From Apoderus coryli (taxonomy: Eukaryota; Arthropoda; Insecta; Coleoptera; Attelabidae), in NCBI GenBank assembly GCA_911728435.2, contig OU452198.1, positions 9,644,001-9,708,000 of the forward strand: a stretch of 64,000 nt of DNA, in the 5' to 3' direction. A program made the translations under genes and the position numbers. A model generated the notes under the pieces. That model was not told where the DNA came from, searched no databases, and saw only the letters and a list, made by a program, of their open reading frames with translations. Shown here piece by piece: positions 1 to 10,600 of the stretch (the stretch's first letter is position 1; each line of letters begins with the position of its first letter).

Positions 1-218
1 AAGCTGTACATTGGGTTTATTAGATTGTTTTAAATATAATATTTTGAGCGGAGCAGTTCCTATATTCGACTGTTTTTGTGCAAACTTGCATTTTTGGTAA
101 TCCGGTAACTTGTCAAAAAGCTGTACATTGGGTTTATTAGATTGTTTTAAATATAATATTTTGAGCGGAGCAGTTCCTATATTCGACTGTTTTTGTGCAA
201 ACTTGCATTTTTGGTAAT
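1..218. repeat. Tandem duplication, period 117 bp
   Basis: The ~101 bases at 1-101 recur almost exactly at 118-218, separated by 16 bases. Both copies start AAGCTGTACATTGGG and end TTTTTGGTAAT. No coding potential is seen. It may be two units of a longer satellite cut by the window edge. Confidence 0.85.
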
Positions 219-346
219 GGAACTCCCTATATATTTTTGTTCAAAACAATCTGCTTTGTCATAAGCACTGCAAAAATATATAACACACTATATAATTTTC
301 AAATATTTAGGCTCTAAAGTGACATTTTGCAAAATTTCTATTAATA

Positions 347-1351
347 GCTTCGTTCGCGGCCACGATTCTGAATTGATTCTGAACTGAATCGTGACGTCAC
401 AGAACTGGTTTTAAAGCGCAGGCGCGGTTCGAAATGCGTTCAGAACTGCAATCACCGCGAACGCAAAATAGAACCAAAATAAAATCGCATAGCTGGATGC
501 CGGAATAGGTATTTTAATTTTACGTTGTATGTTCTGTTGTTGTCGTGCAACAGTTGTTAATAAAAGTTAGACATTTGAAGAAATTTGAGTTATATTTTCG
601 ATTTTTATGTTGACGTGTTCAATCTTTAATCACTGTTCAGTCCAGTTCATTCAAATATTATCCCTATTATGAAGATACTGTCCCGCAATTTAGTGACAAA
701 GAATATCGTGAACATTTAAATAATGACAGAAAACACAAACACAACCACATTTTAATTTTTAATAACATTTTAATAATGTAATGGAAACAAGAAACGTTGT
801 TTAATTGAAAACTTATTTTATTTTTGTTGTTTTCAATTTTTTTAAGACGTCACGGTCACTAAATACTTCATAAGAAATAAAAAGTAAAACCTCAATAATA
901 ACAGACACAAAAAATTTCTGCTTTTATTTATAATACTCAGATCTATCTACCTGAAAAAATAAAATCCTTCAACCCCTATTCTACTCTTTCTTGGATGTCT
1001 TCTTCTTTGTAGTCACTGACACTGTCTAAAACTCTTATTATTGTCTTTATAAAAACAATGCTCTTATATACCTACAATGATAAAACATATAAAAAATAAA
1101 TAAATATAACCGGTGTATAATTGTTGGTTAGCTAGACTGCGCATGTCAGAACCAACAGTTCTTCCTCAGTCCGTAGAACTGAAAAATCGATTCAGAACCG
1201 GTAATGAACTGATTCTTTTTTCACCGCGAACGCCAAACTGTTTGATTCTATTACTAGTAGTCCGATAATTTTTTCACCGCGAACGCCGAAATCGAAACTG
1301 CGCAAGCGTAGAGAACTAGAACCAATTCAGAATCGTGGCCGCGAACAAAGC
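347..1351. mobile_element. 1-kb non-autonomous TA-flanked MITE, copy 1
   Basis: The element begins GCTTCGTTCGCGGCCACGAT and ends with its near-perfect reverse complement (one mismatch over ~29 bp). It is flanked on both sides by TA (345-346 and 1352-1353), as expected for a Tc1/mariner-superfamily target duplication. Sub-terminal blocks containing CACCGCGAACGC recur inside. No transposase can be read. A second copy lies at 8970-9970. The family assignment to Tc1/mariner rests only on the TA flank. Confidence 0.8.
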
Positions 1352-1376
1352 TAATTTTAGAAGTCCATGACAGCTA

Positions 1377-1990
1377 CAGTGGCGTAGTGACCAGTGTTCC
1401 GCGTGTTCTACGGAACACGGGCCCGGTATTGTGTCGGATAGGTCAGGATTTGTACGTCAAATATTCCGATGACATTTCCTATACGATGTCATCTCAACTT
1501 GTTTCATTTTGGAATTGTTTTAATGGAATGTATATTAATTGAAAATTTCAGTTCCTGTAGTAGCTGCAGTGAAATTTTGACGGCTTGCTACATTTTTCTG
1601 CGTCTCCCTGTATCCAAGTTGAAATTGATAAAAAGTTTTCTTAGAAAAACACGATGGGACAGGAAAGGCTGTCGGGATTGTCAATTCTGTCAATTGAGAA
1701 CCGGAAAAATAGTCGTGTCTCCCATAGTGTTGACTTTTGCGAATATTAAGGCGAGACAAATTTTTTTTAATTAGATCAGTTATTTTATTATATCTAATAA
1801 TAATTATATGTACAGGGCAGCTACTAATTAATAGTGCACAACTATTTAACATTTAATCGTGCAAGATAGAGAGTTGGATAAATTAGACAAAAGTTGCGGT
1901 TTTTGATGCGTATTTAAAATCTCTTTACTGTGTAGGCAAATCCATTTTTGCTTTGGAAATACAGGGCGATTTGTGAAAAATGCCAAATCC
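1377..1990. mobile_element. hAT-type element end (fragment)
   Basis: The segment starts CAGTGGCGTAGTGACC, a form typical of hAT terminal repeats. Its first 50 bases (GTTCCGCGTGTTC, ACACGGGCCCGGTA) match the terminus at 20874. The stretch 1857-1990 matches the reverse complement of 24601-24765, inside the same element. No partner terminus or 8-bp target duplication was found, so this is a decayed or truncated copy. Open frames here show no recognisable domain. Confidence 0.5.
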
Positions 1991-2114
1991 AATTTTCTTA
2001 ACTAGTTCGAAAACTGTTTTTCTGTGATTTTCGATAATCGATGAGTAGAACCTTTGGCGTAGAACACTAAACTGACAATCGTTTTACCACTTCACCAAAA
2101 CACTTCTTTTAAAT

Positions 2115-2156
2115 CTCGACGCGCGTTTCGCTAACAATGTTAGCATCCTCAGGAGA
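2115..2156 (-). ncRNA. Hammerhead-ribozyme-like motif (type I, short stem III)
   Basis: On the minus strand the order is TCTC, CTGAGGA, T, GCTAAC-ATT-GTTAGC, GAAAC, GCGC, GTC, GAGA. This fits the hammerhead core: CUGANGA, a 6-bp stem II, GAAA, a short stem III ending in GUC, and a 4-bp stem I (TCTC/GAGA). A single extra T sits between the CUGANGA box and stem II. Minimal hammerheads of this kind are known from Penelope-like elements. Cleavage activity is inferred only. Confidence 0.5.
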
Positions 2157-2458
2157 GAATTAAAACTCAGTTCTAACTTCTAATATGTCTATAACATGGC
2201 ACTTTCAAAATCAACACGTCTTAACGTTTCGTTTTGCAGCTGCCACCATCAACTTTGGTTTTTCAAATACAGACCTGCCTTTTTATTTGTCACTATCTTA
2301 AAATAATGTCTAACTCAAGTACGGTTTCTAACGTTTCGATTCGATAGTAGTCATCATCAATGATTTTTTCTTAATACAGACCTGCATTATTTTTTGCTTA
2401 GCTAAAATACGAAATGTGTTACTACATGATGCCCTTTAATAGTATATTAAGTATAAAG

Positions 2459-2560
2459 GGCGGTAAAGCATTCGTTGCAGCCCGCCGCTGTATAGACGCA
2501 CGAGTGAGCGAAGCGAGCGAGGGCAGCTATACAGTGAAGGGCTGCAGCGGCTTTACCGCC
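2459..2560. repeat. GC-rich imperfect hairpin
   Basis: GGCGGTAAAGC, GCAGCCC and CTGTATAG on the left are mirrored by CTATACAG, GGGCTGC and GCTTTACCGCC on the right. The loop is GC-rich and contains GAGCGAAGCGAGCGAG. It is much richer in CpG than its surroundings. An open frame runs through it but is explained by the hairpin composition. Confidence 0.7.
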
Positions 2561-3112
2561 AGTGGTGCTTACAACTGTTTTTCGCCTGCGTTTTCATACT
2601 ACAATATTAAACCAAAAGACCTTTATTTTAATAATTAATTATTACTGTTATGAACTGACAGTTTTTGACAGAAATTAATGGAATTATTTTTTGACGTACA
2701 TGATAATAGGCATTATCCTTTGACAAACTCAGATCAGAGAAACTTATGTGACAGGCTCACATGTCAGTGTTGAGTCCGTATTTTAAATGTAGAAAGAAAC
2801 TGTCAAATTATTATCTGAGCGTGTATGCTATAGAAATTTGATTTTAGAATCTTAGGTATATTTCGGTAATACAATAATAATTAAAAACTGATTACTAATT
2901 AATAATGGACAAATTTAAATAATTAAATGAGTTTAGCGGAATGGCAGACGACTACCTAAGTAAACTTTCTCAATTAATTGTCAACTTATCATCTAGAAGG
3001 AATGCACATTAAGTTAAGTGAGTGAAAACTACTTATGTTAACGTTATTATTGGAAATCTAACATAGCGCCATCTATGAAAAAAAATTAAAATGAGCGGGC
3101 GTTAACTGGTCA

Positions 3113-3140
3113 TTTACCGCCCGCATATGCGGGCGGTAAA
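3113..3140. repeat. Perfect 28-bp palindrome
   Basis: The 28 bases are identical to their own reverse complement and centre on CATATG, with arms reading TTTACCGCCCGCAT. The arm repeats the GGCGGTAAA motif of the hairpin at 2459-2560, so both belong to one foldback element. Confidence 0.9.
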
Positions 3141-3334
3141 ACTCTGTTTAAGTGCAGGCAGGCGAAAAAATACTTTATTTTCGCTCAGCAAAAAATAATG
3201 CACGTCTGTATCACGGACAAATCATTGATGCTGACTACTCTCGAATCGAAACGTCGAGACCATACTGTTATGCCTTATTTTAAAGGTAGTGACAAACCAT
3301 TTTAGAAAACAAAATCAAAAATGCAGGTCCGAAT

Positions 3335-4370
3335 TTAAAAAAACAAATAAATAAATATAATAATTAAAAGGCTATAATACATAAATGTATACATGTATAC
3401 GATTTTGATTTGATGTAACTGTTTTATATTCAAAAATAGAATGACGGACCAAAAATCATATATAGTTTTTTGTAAAAAAAGCAAAAGACTGTCATTTTGG
3501 ACAAGATACGAGCACAACTGCGTTCTTTTAAGGAATATAATATGCAATTACGATTACCTAGTACACGATCAACCCTGTATTCTTTCCTGTTAGGTCCAAA
3601 ACGGGCAACTAAAATCCAAAAAAAAAAACGTTTCTAAAAAAAATTCCTCAAATTTTATCGGATTTATGCGCGACTTTTAGTCCGCACTGTATATAATTTA
3701 CAAGCGGTTTTAAATATTATTGACTGTGTTAAATGAACTAGATTTTTTGAAAACCGTGAAATTTCTAAAAACATACGGCATATGAAAAACAACCAACAAT
3801 CCTGCTACTAAAATCATTCAAATGTCTTTGGGTTTTTTGTAATATTTTTTCTTGACAAAACTCAAAGTTAATCGTATGTTGTTTCAAAGAGAGTTCCACC
3901 TGGTGGTGGAAACTATCCGCAATCATAAAAGTATGTCCTGGTTTAAAATAGTAAATATTTCATTTGAATTGATCATATAAATTAAAAAGCTTACAAATGT
4001 TCAATTTCTGTAAAGTCTTCTACTTTCCGAAGCCAATTCAATATGGGTTTTCCATATCTCCCAGTTTTGTAACATGTTGTCCACCTTGTGACAGTGAAAG
4101 ACTCGCACATTCTTCGTTCCCAAGCTCGCAAACGAAATGTTTTTGACTTTAACTTGTAAACAATATTATATGAAACCTTAATTATTGGATGCTTCTGTAA
4201 AAAGTCTTTGTGCATAAAAGCCACTGGGTAATTAATGTTAGCAACTGCTCTCTGCATAATAAGTTTTGTCTGGCTATAGACATTTTCCACACGAAAAAAA
4301 AATATTATTTACGAAATAAACTGATCAAACGTAACCTCTACACTCACCGCATTGTTTCTAATTACTGCAA
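3335..4370. other. No gene seen; AT-rich repeat sequence
   Basis: Only short open frames without recognisable domains occur. The stretch 3728-3870 (TTTTTTGAAAACCGTGAA, then CCAACAATC) resembles 47275-47400, so it is a dispersed repeat. Confidence 0.6.
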
Positions 4371-4377
4371 GTACAAA

Positions 4378-4925
4378 TAGGGATCCGAACGATACTTCGA
4401 TACTAGTACAATATCGATACTTCGGTTCCGATACCAAGTACTTTTGGCATCGATACTTTTTGTTCGATACTTAAACAGTATCGATACTTACACGCCTTAA
4501 ATCATAGTATCGATACCAACATATCTAAAGGCTTTAACACTGTGTTCTCAAAAGTGGCACCATAGAAGAAAAAGACATTTGAAAATTTTGGCCTAGATTC
4601 TAGAAATCTAGATAGAAAGAGTTAAAAGTTTAAACGTAAAACTGACATTAAATTATTGTTTGATGTATAAATTTTGATTATCATGACGCCTCAGCTACAC
4701 AAGGATAATATATATTTTATTTGTAACATTGTAACAAAACCTACTTCGACTTAAAAAAATCGCGTTAATTTTTATTTGAAATATACTTTTTATTATTAGT
4801 ATCGAGTATCGATACTTTGAAGTATCGATGCTTGAGCTTCGATACCAAGTAGTGTATTGATACCGACATGCGATACTTTACTTGGTCTCGGGTATCGATA
4901 CTTTTGAATCGATACCGTATCCCTA
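4378..4925. mobile_element. MITE rich in GTATCGATAC motifs
   Basis: The ends TAGGGAT and ATCCCTA are inverted, followed by related sub-termini (ACGATACTTCGATAC and its mirror). Five perfect TATCGATA octamers occur at 4412, 4479, 4508, 4807 and 4893, with several one-off versions between them. A LINE fragment abuts the right end directly. No protein is encoded; an open frame on the minus strand is a composition effect. Confidence 0.6.
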
Positions 4926-5999
4926 AGTACATAATGCCGAAGAGAATGGTAGGCGCAAGCAAAAACGCCGCATCCAAGACGTGCTTAGCGGAAACGGTAG
5001 ACGACACCGCCCTGATTGCCCGCAGTCGCAGTGCGGAATTGGTGACAAGATACCTACAGCGAGCAGCGGACAACTTTACCGAATGGTGCACCAGGTGGAA
5101 GACCAAGATTAATGCCGAGAAGAGCACCGCGCTCCTCATCAGAAGAAGACAAGTGCGCCCCGACGACTTCGTCAACATCGAGGGTACTGACATACAATGG
5201 CAGGACACTGCAAAGTACCTGGGGGTAACTTTGGACAGATCCCTGTCATGGAGACCGCACATCGAGAAGAGCATCGCGAATGCCAAAGGCATCATGTCGA
5301 AGCTCTACCCGATGATCTGCAGAAGGAGCAAGATGCCCTTGCAGGTCAAGCTCCAAATGGTTAAGGCAGTCGTGCGACCTGCCTTGACCTATGCCAGTTC
5401 AGCATGGGGATACGCGGCACCATCGTACCTGAAACGATTGGAGGCCACGGAGAACAAGGCAAGAAGGATGGCAGTGGGTGCGCCCTGGTTTGTGTCAAAC
5501 GCACAGATCCGAAGGGATCTCAAACTCGACGGCCTCAGGGACGTCATGAGGTTGAGAGCCCAGAAGGTCTTTGCAATGGCAGAGACCCATGCGAACCCAC
5601 TGATTCGCGAAGCAGTCAACTACAACGTAGAAGACGGTGCCAGGCGGTACCGGAGACCGAGGAGTCAACTCTGACGAAGGAATCCACAGGATTAGGACAC
5701 CAATTAATATTGTTTCTTTCAGGTCAGGTATACTAATCTAAAGGTATGTTTCAGAGTGTTCTAGGCACCAACAACAGAGGACAACAGCAACAGAGGACAA
5801 TCAACATCAGAAGACAACAGCAACAGAGGACAATCAAGCGAGGACATGGAAAAGGGAGGGTTCCCGAGCCATACTACAAAGATAAGGCAGAGTTTTAGTT
5901 TGGGTTAGAGTCCCACACTACCTAGGGAAGTGGTAAGGAACCCCCTAGGTGTCATGATGATTTCTCTGCCTTGGCCGATATCAAAAAAAAAAAAAAAAA
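4926..5999 (+). pseudogene. 5'-truncated non-LTR retrotransposon (Jockey-like RT 3' part) with poly(A) tail
   Basis: The open frame at about 4934-5671 reads as the C-terminal half of a LINE reverse transcriptase. A VDDTALI catalytic box lies near its start, followed by WKTKINAEKSTALLI, KYLGVTLDRSLSWRPHI and RPALTYASSAWGYAAPSYLK, typical of the thumb region and C-terminal domain. The N-terminal RT, endonuclease and ORF1 are missing. The 3' UTR has repeated CAACAGAGGACAA blocks (5767-5840) and ends in 17 A residues at 5983-5999. This is the expected structure of an element truncated during target-primed reverse transcription. It is not a functional gene. Confidence 0.85.
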
Positions 6000-6099
6000 G
6001 CGGAAACGAGGCAAATTCGATTTAGATACTGCGTTTTTAATAGTAAGACAGCAGATACTGCATTTCTGCTAAGCTATCATGTAATATTTTGTAAAAGTG

Positions 6100-6700
6100 G
6101 CATAAATATATTATGAATTTTAGGCTTTCTACTTGAGATACGGCATTTTTACCAAGTACGGCAGAATGGTAGGAAAAAAGGCAAAAAAATTAGACTGTAA
6201 AAATGATATACTTAGCTTTTGAAGTAGTTGAATGTATCTATCATAGGCGTCCGTGAGAAAAAATAGCTGATGTCTACTATAAAAAAAAAATTATTTGGCA
6301 ATATAGCTTGTCACCAAGAGTCTTACGAAAAAGGTAAATGACAAAAAGGTTACAGAAATATGACTTTTACACTTAAATATGGAGAGCTATTAGTGCCTCA
6401 AGAGCAACAGTTTATTCTTCCTATGGAATTCAAAAATGCCATAAAATTTAAAAAATATATCATTAAATGTCACAGTTTCTTCTATCCCACAAAATTTCTA
6501 CTTGTTTCCTACATTAAGTACATCAACCGAAAAATCAAGAAAAATAGTAAAAAAATAATATTTAATCCTAGAATGCTAGCCGGAAGCCTTTCGAGCATAA
6601 TAATAACTTCGCTTTCGAAAAGCATCCATCCTCATAATGAACATATAAGAAAAGTTGCAGTAGTAGACTTTCATCAGAAATAGATGGCAAATTGACTATA
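6100..6700. repeat. AT-rich dispersed repeat carrying ATATGGAGAGCTATT
   Basis: Phrases such as ATAGGCGTCCGTGAG, CTTGTCACCAAGAGTCTTACGA and ATATGGAGAGCTATTAGTGCC recur at 24230-24270 and 25330-25500. The end (6570-6610) is a decayed version of the hammerhead-bearing segment at 25670-25710. Short open frames here are repeat-derived. Confidence 0.6.
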
Positions 6701-6814
6701 TCTAACTAATTTAATTATATGAATATAAAATTCCTGCAATTTTTAGTCTTTTCGTAAAGCTTGCATTTTAACAAGCAAAATATTCAATTAAGCGCAAATA
6801 CTCTCCCAATAAGA

Positions 6815-7143
6815 TTACCTCGCCTCAAACCTAAATTTAAATGTATCCATTTTAAGAGCTAACAAACCAATGGGTACTTTATAACATTCATTGTTTACTG
6901 GTTTTACAGTTAGGTGTTGTAAAGTAGTGCCCAATATTCCCAAAGATATGTATTGTACCAATTTGTAACCCATGCAATGCCTACGGCCACCACCAAATGG
7001 TAGGAAATAATCGGGTTTATGGACTTTACCACCTTTGATGAATCGTTCCGGCATGAATTTTTCTGGCGAGTCCCATAGCGATTCCGACATACTGAGATCG
7101 TAGTTGTTTAGAAATAACATAGTGTCTTTTTCGATTTTATAAC
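6815..7143 (-). CDS. CYP307: CYP307 exon 4 (heme-binding loop, C-terminus)
   Basis: Acceptor TTTACAG precedes 7143. The exon encodes YKIEKDTMLFLNNYDL, the PERF motif (PEKFMPERF) and the heme loop FLPFGGGRRHCMGYK with the axial Cys. It ends FKFRFEAR then TAA at 6817-6815. Confidence 0.92.
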
Positions 7144-7666
7144 CTGTAAATGAAAAATTATTTTTTAGTTAGGTTAGATTTGAACGAAAGTATAGAAATT
7201 TCTTAAAAGACTGTCTATGGTATAAATTTTGTATAACTTGCGTAACGTTTTGTCACTGTTTTAATTTGTAATTTTTTTTGGCCTGAAGAAGCCGCAAATT
7301 TGCATCAAAATGTTGTTTGAATAGAAGACAGATACATTTATAGGTGACCTTATTTCTCTCAGTGTAGTTAAAACCTATTATCAGCATAGGAATTCTTACG
7401 TTTTGGACTACTACTAGACCTTCGTCTATTGTTTTCCGTTTCCCGAGATGGCTGCTAAAATAGAATAAAACGACTAACATTGAATCTTCTCGCGAAATAT
7501 TAATCCGTCCGTCTTTTAAAAGAGGTAAGGCTTTATTTGGGGTAGCCTTAATAATTATTTTGGTATAATTTGTAACTATGTAGCTCCCAGTCGTGGATAT
7601 ATATATATATGTATGTATATCGGTGATATACTGTACTCTGTCAACTTAGTTGAATATCTTTGTTTG

Positions 7667-7697
<31 letters not shown>

Positions 7698-10600
7698 TAT
7701 ATTATTAGTCGTCCCTCCCTCCCCCGTGATATACGGTAGGTACTCTACGTAAGTTTCTCGTTGCCATACTGCTGGTATACGTCACAATATAGATGGTTCA
7801 ATCTTTTAATTACTTTTTTTTTCCTTGGGTATTAGGTTCGAATTTCATATGTGTAAAAATTTGTTTAAATAACCATTAAAATTGTCATTTACTTTTTTTT
7901 AGTTCTCCTCTTATCGACCGACGTTTCTACAATGGTTATTGTCTTCTTCTGGATCTACAACTATATCGGGTGTCCCACCAGGAATGGATTCACTGTGGAG
8001 CAATCTGAAAATCAGGTGTAGTCCGTAGGTCGACGGGGCCAAGTCGGCTAAAATGTTTTCAAGAATCTAGCAGTTCCGGTTATACCGGAAATAGGTGTCA
8101 ACTTCCTTATTTCAAATACGACCCTATATAAATTTTACTTTTTTTGGATTCTCCTTGTAATTCTAAACATATTTCATGCATAATGTGTTATACCTATCGC
8201 CAGCCGTTTTCGAAATATTTGATATTTTATGTCAAAAATGACGTTTTCAGAATAAAGAATAATAACAATTTTTTATTATATAGAAGCTTTAATAATTTAA
8301 TTTGTTAGAATATCCTAGGAGATATAGACCTACTTTAGGCCCCTACGTATATTTTTTTGGTAAACATTAATACAAAGTATTTGAAAAAAGGGTAAAAAAT
8401 CAAATTGAAAAAAGTGTCAAAATTCAAAATTTTTAAATGACCACCCTCCATTTTATATTTTTTTTATTTTTTTGCATCAAAAATAAGGGCATGTTTATGA
8501 AAGGATGTCTATCCCAAAAATTGATAGTTTTCAAAATATTGACAATTTTACATTTTTCTATTACAATAGTGATATGAATTTGAAATTTAATTAATTTTAG
8601 CTGGCCATGATGGCTTTAGAAAACAAATAAATATATATAGTATAACAATGTTAATTTTTAAATCATAAAAACAACAAAAACATTTTCCATAGAATGACCT
8701 CGATCGAAATTTTCTGGAACAATATTTTAAGTTTCTCTTATTATTACCACTGATGATGGAACTAGTATGAAGTTCCGAAACATGTTTGGATATAGTTAAA
8801 ATTTCTATTAAATTTATTTTGTGGAGATTAGACTTTTATTTCATCATATAAATAAATATGACACTTGTCAAAAATAATCAACAATTATGACAAATTGTAG
8901 ATAATAATTAGTAGTAATAATCATGGCGGGGCGTATAATTGTTGATTATTTTTGACAAGTGTCATATTAGCTTCATTCGCGGCCACGATTCTGAATTGAT
9001 TCTGAACTGAATCGTGACGTCACAGAACTGGTTTTAAAGCGCAGGCGCGGTTCGAAATGCGTTCATAACTGTAATCACCGCGAACGCAAAATAGAACCAA
9101 AATAGAATCGCATAGCTGGATGCCGGAATATTTTAATTTTACGTTGTATGTTCTGTTGTCGTGCAACAGTTGTTAATAAAAGTTAGACATTTGAAGAAAT
9201 TTGGGTTAAATTTAGATTTTTATATTGATGTGTTCAATCTTTAATCACTGTTCAGTCCAGTTTATTCAAATATTATCCCGATTATGAAGATACTGTCCCG
9301 CAATTTAGTGAAGAATATCGTGAACATTTAAATAATGACAGAAGACCTTGCGCAGCGATTTGCAGCACATTTTAATTTTTAATAACATTTCAATAAACTA
9401 ATGGAAACAAGAAACGTTGTTTAATTGAAAACTTATTTTACTTTTGTTCTTTTCAATTTTTTCAGGACGTCACTGTCACTAAATACTTCATAAGAAATAA
9501 AAAGTAAAACCTGAAAAATAACAGACACAAAACATTTCTGCTTTTATTTATAATACTCAGATCTATCTACCTCAAAAAATAAAATCCTTCATCCCCTATT
9601 CTACTCTTTCTTGGATGTCTTCTTCTTTGTAGTCACTGACACTGTCTAAAACCCTTATCCTTGTCTTTATAAAGACAATGCCCTTATATACTACAAGGAT
9701 AAAACATATAAACAATAAATAAATATAACCAGTGTATAATTGTTGGTTAGCTAGACTGCGCATGTCAGAACCAACAGTTCTTCCTCAGTCCGTAGAACTG
9801 AAAAATCGATTCAGAACCGGTAATGAACTGATTCTTTTTTCACCGCGAACGCCAAACTGTTTGATTCTATTACTAGTAGTCCGATAATTTTTTCACCGCG
9901 AACGCCGAAATCGAAACTGCGCAAGCGTAGAGAACTAGAACCAATTCAGAATCGTGGCCGCGAACGAAGCTATTTATTTGCTATCTAACGTCATCATGGC
10001 CAACTAATATCAATTAAATTTCAAATTCATATCACTATTGAAACGAGTTGGGCTATGAACTTTAACAGCCTAAATCATAGCACTTTTTGAGCAAACCCTA
10101 TAAATAAAATAAAACTAGTGTGCATTCTCTGTAATCAGTAGGTAAAAGATCAAAAAAGATAAACTATTTTAAAAAAAACTGACCAATACCATTATCATTT
10201 CACAAACAAAACCGTATATTTCACAAAACGAAAATCAAACCGATGTTGTAGGTTTAAAAGCAACAAATTACAATGTAGATTTAGGAAATAGAGATAATAA
10301 AAATGGTAACTATAACATATTGTAATATAAATGAATTATTATCAATGTAATCGTCTGTTTTTAAATGTGATGTTTTCATGTAATTTTAATACCAAGAATT
10401 CAAGAATTTTTGTGATTTTATAAAAAAAAAAAGAAAAATATGTAATATACAGGGTGTCCGGAAAAAGGAGGTCAATCGGTTAACCACAGATTCCTTGAGC
10501 AAAAATAATATGAGTTTTAAGCTGTCATTTTTCATTTTAGCTCTCCATGTTCGATATACAGTGCGTCAAAGTTGAAAATTTAAAACCAATATTTTTAAAT

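Larger units (their letters stand above)
2225..3330. repeat. Foldback composite with inverted outer arms
   Basis: The outer arms are inverted copies. The stretch 2329-2410 (AACGTTTCGATTCGA, GCATTATTTTTTGCT) is mirrored at 3166-3275 (AGCAAAAAATAATGC, TCGAATCGAAACGT). Both arms carry a decayed hammerhead-like box. The interior holds a GC-rich hairpin (2459-2560) and a perfect palindrome (3113-3140). The join at 21105-21180 carries both outer flanks but lacks 2438-3167, so the interior behaves like an insertion of about 730 bp. No protein is recognised; 2560-3112 shows nothing else. Confidence 0.55.
8565..10041. mobile_element. Nested inverted-repeat element, ~70-bp arms
   Basis: The arm 8565-8634 (CAATAGTGATATGAATTTG, GGCCATGATG) is mirrored at 9972-10041. 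Between the arms lie a hammerhead-like motif, a 110-bp palindromic MITE and the second 1-kb MITE, giving at least three insertion layers. Confidence 0.65.

Noticed and set aside
1469..1852. Overlapping ~100-codon frames on both strands
   Set aside because: They lie in a hAT-type repeat fragment, have no recognisable motif, and mirror each other.
2414..2638. 74-codon open frame with GC-rich centre
   Set aside because: It runs through a hairpin whose two strands mirror each other; the composition comes from the foldback, not from coding.
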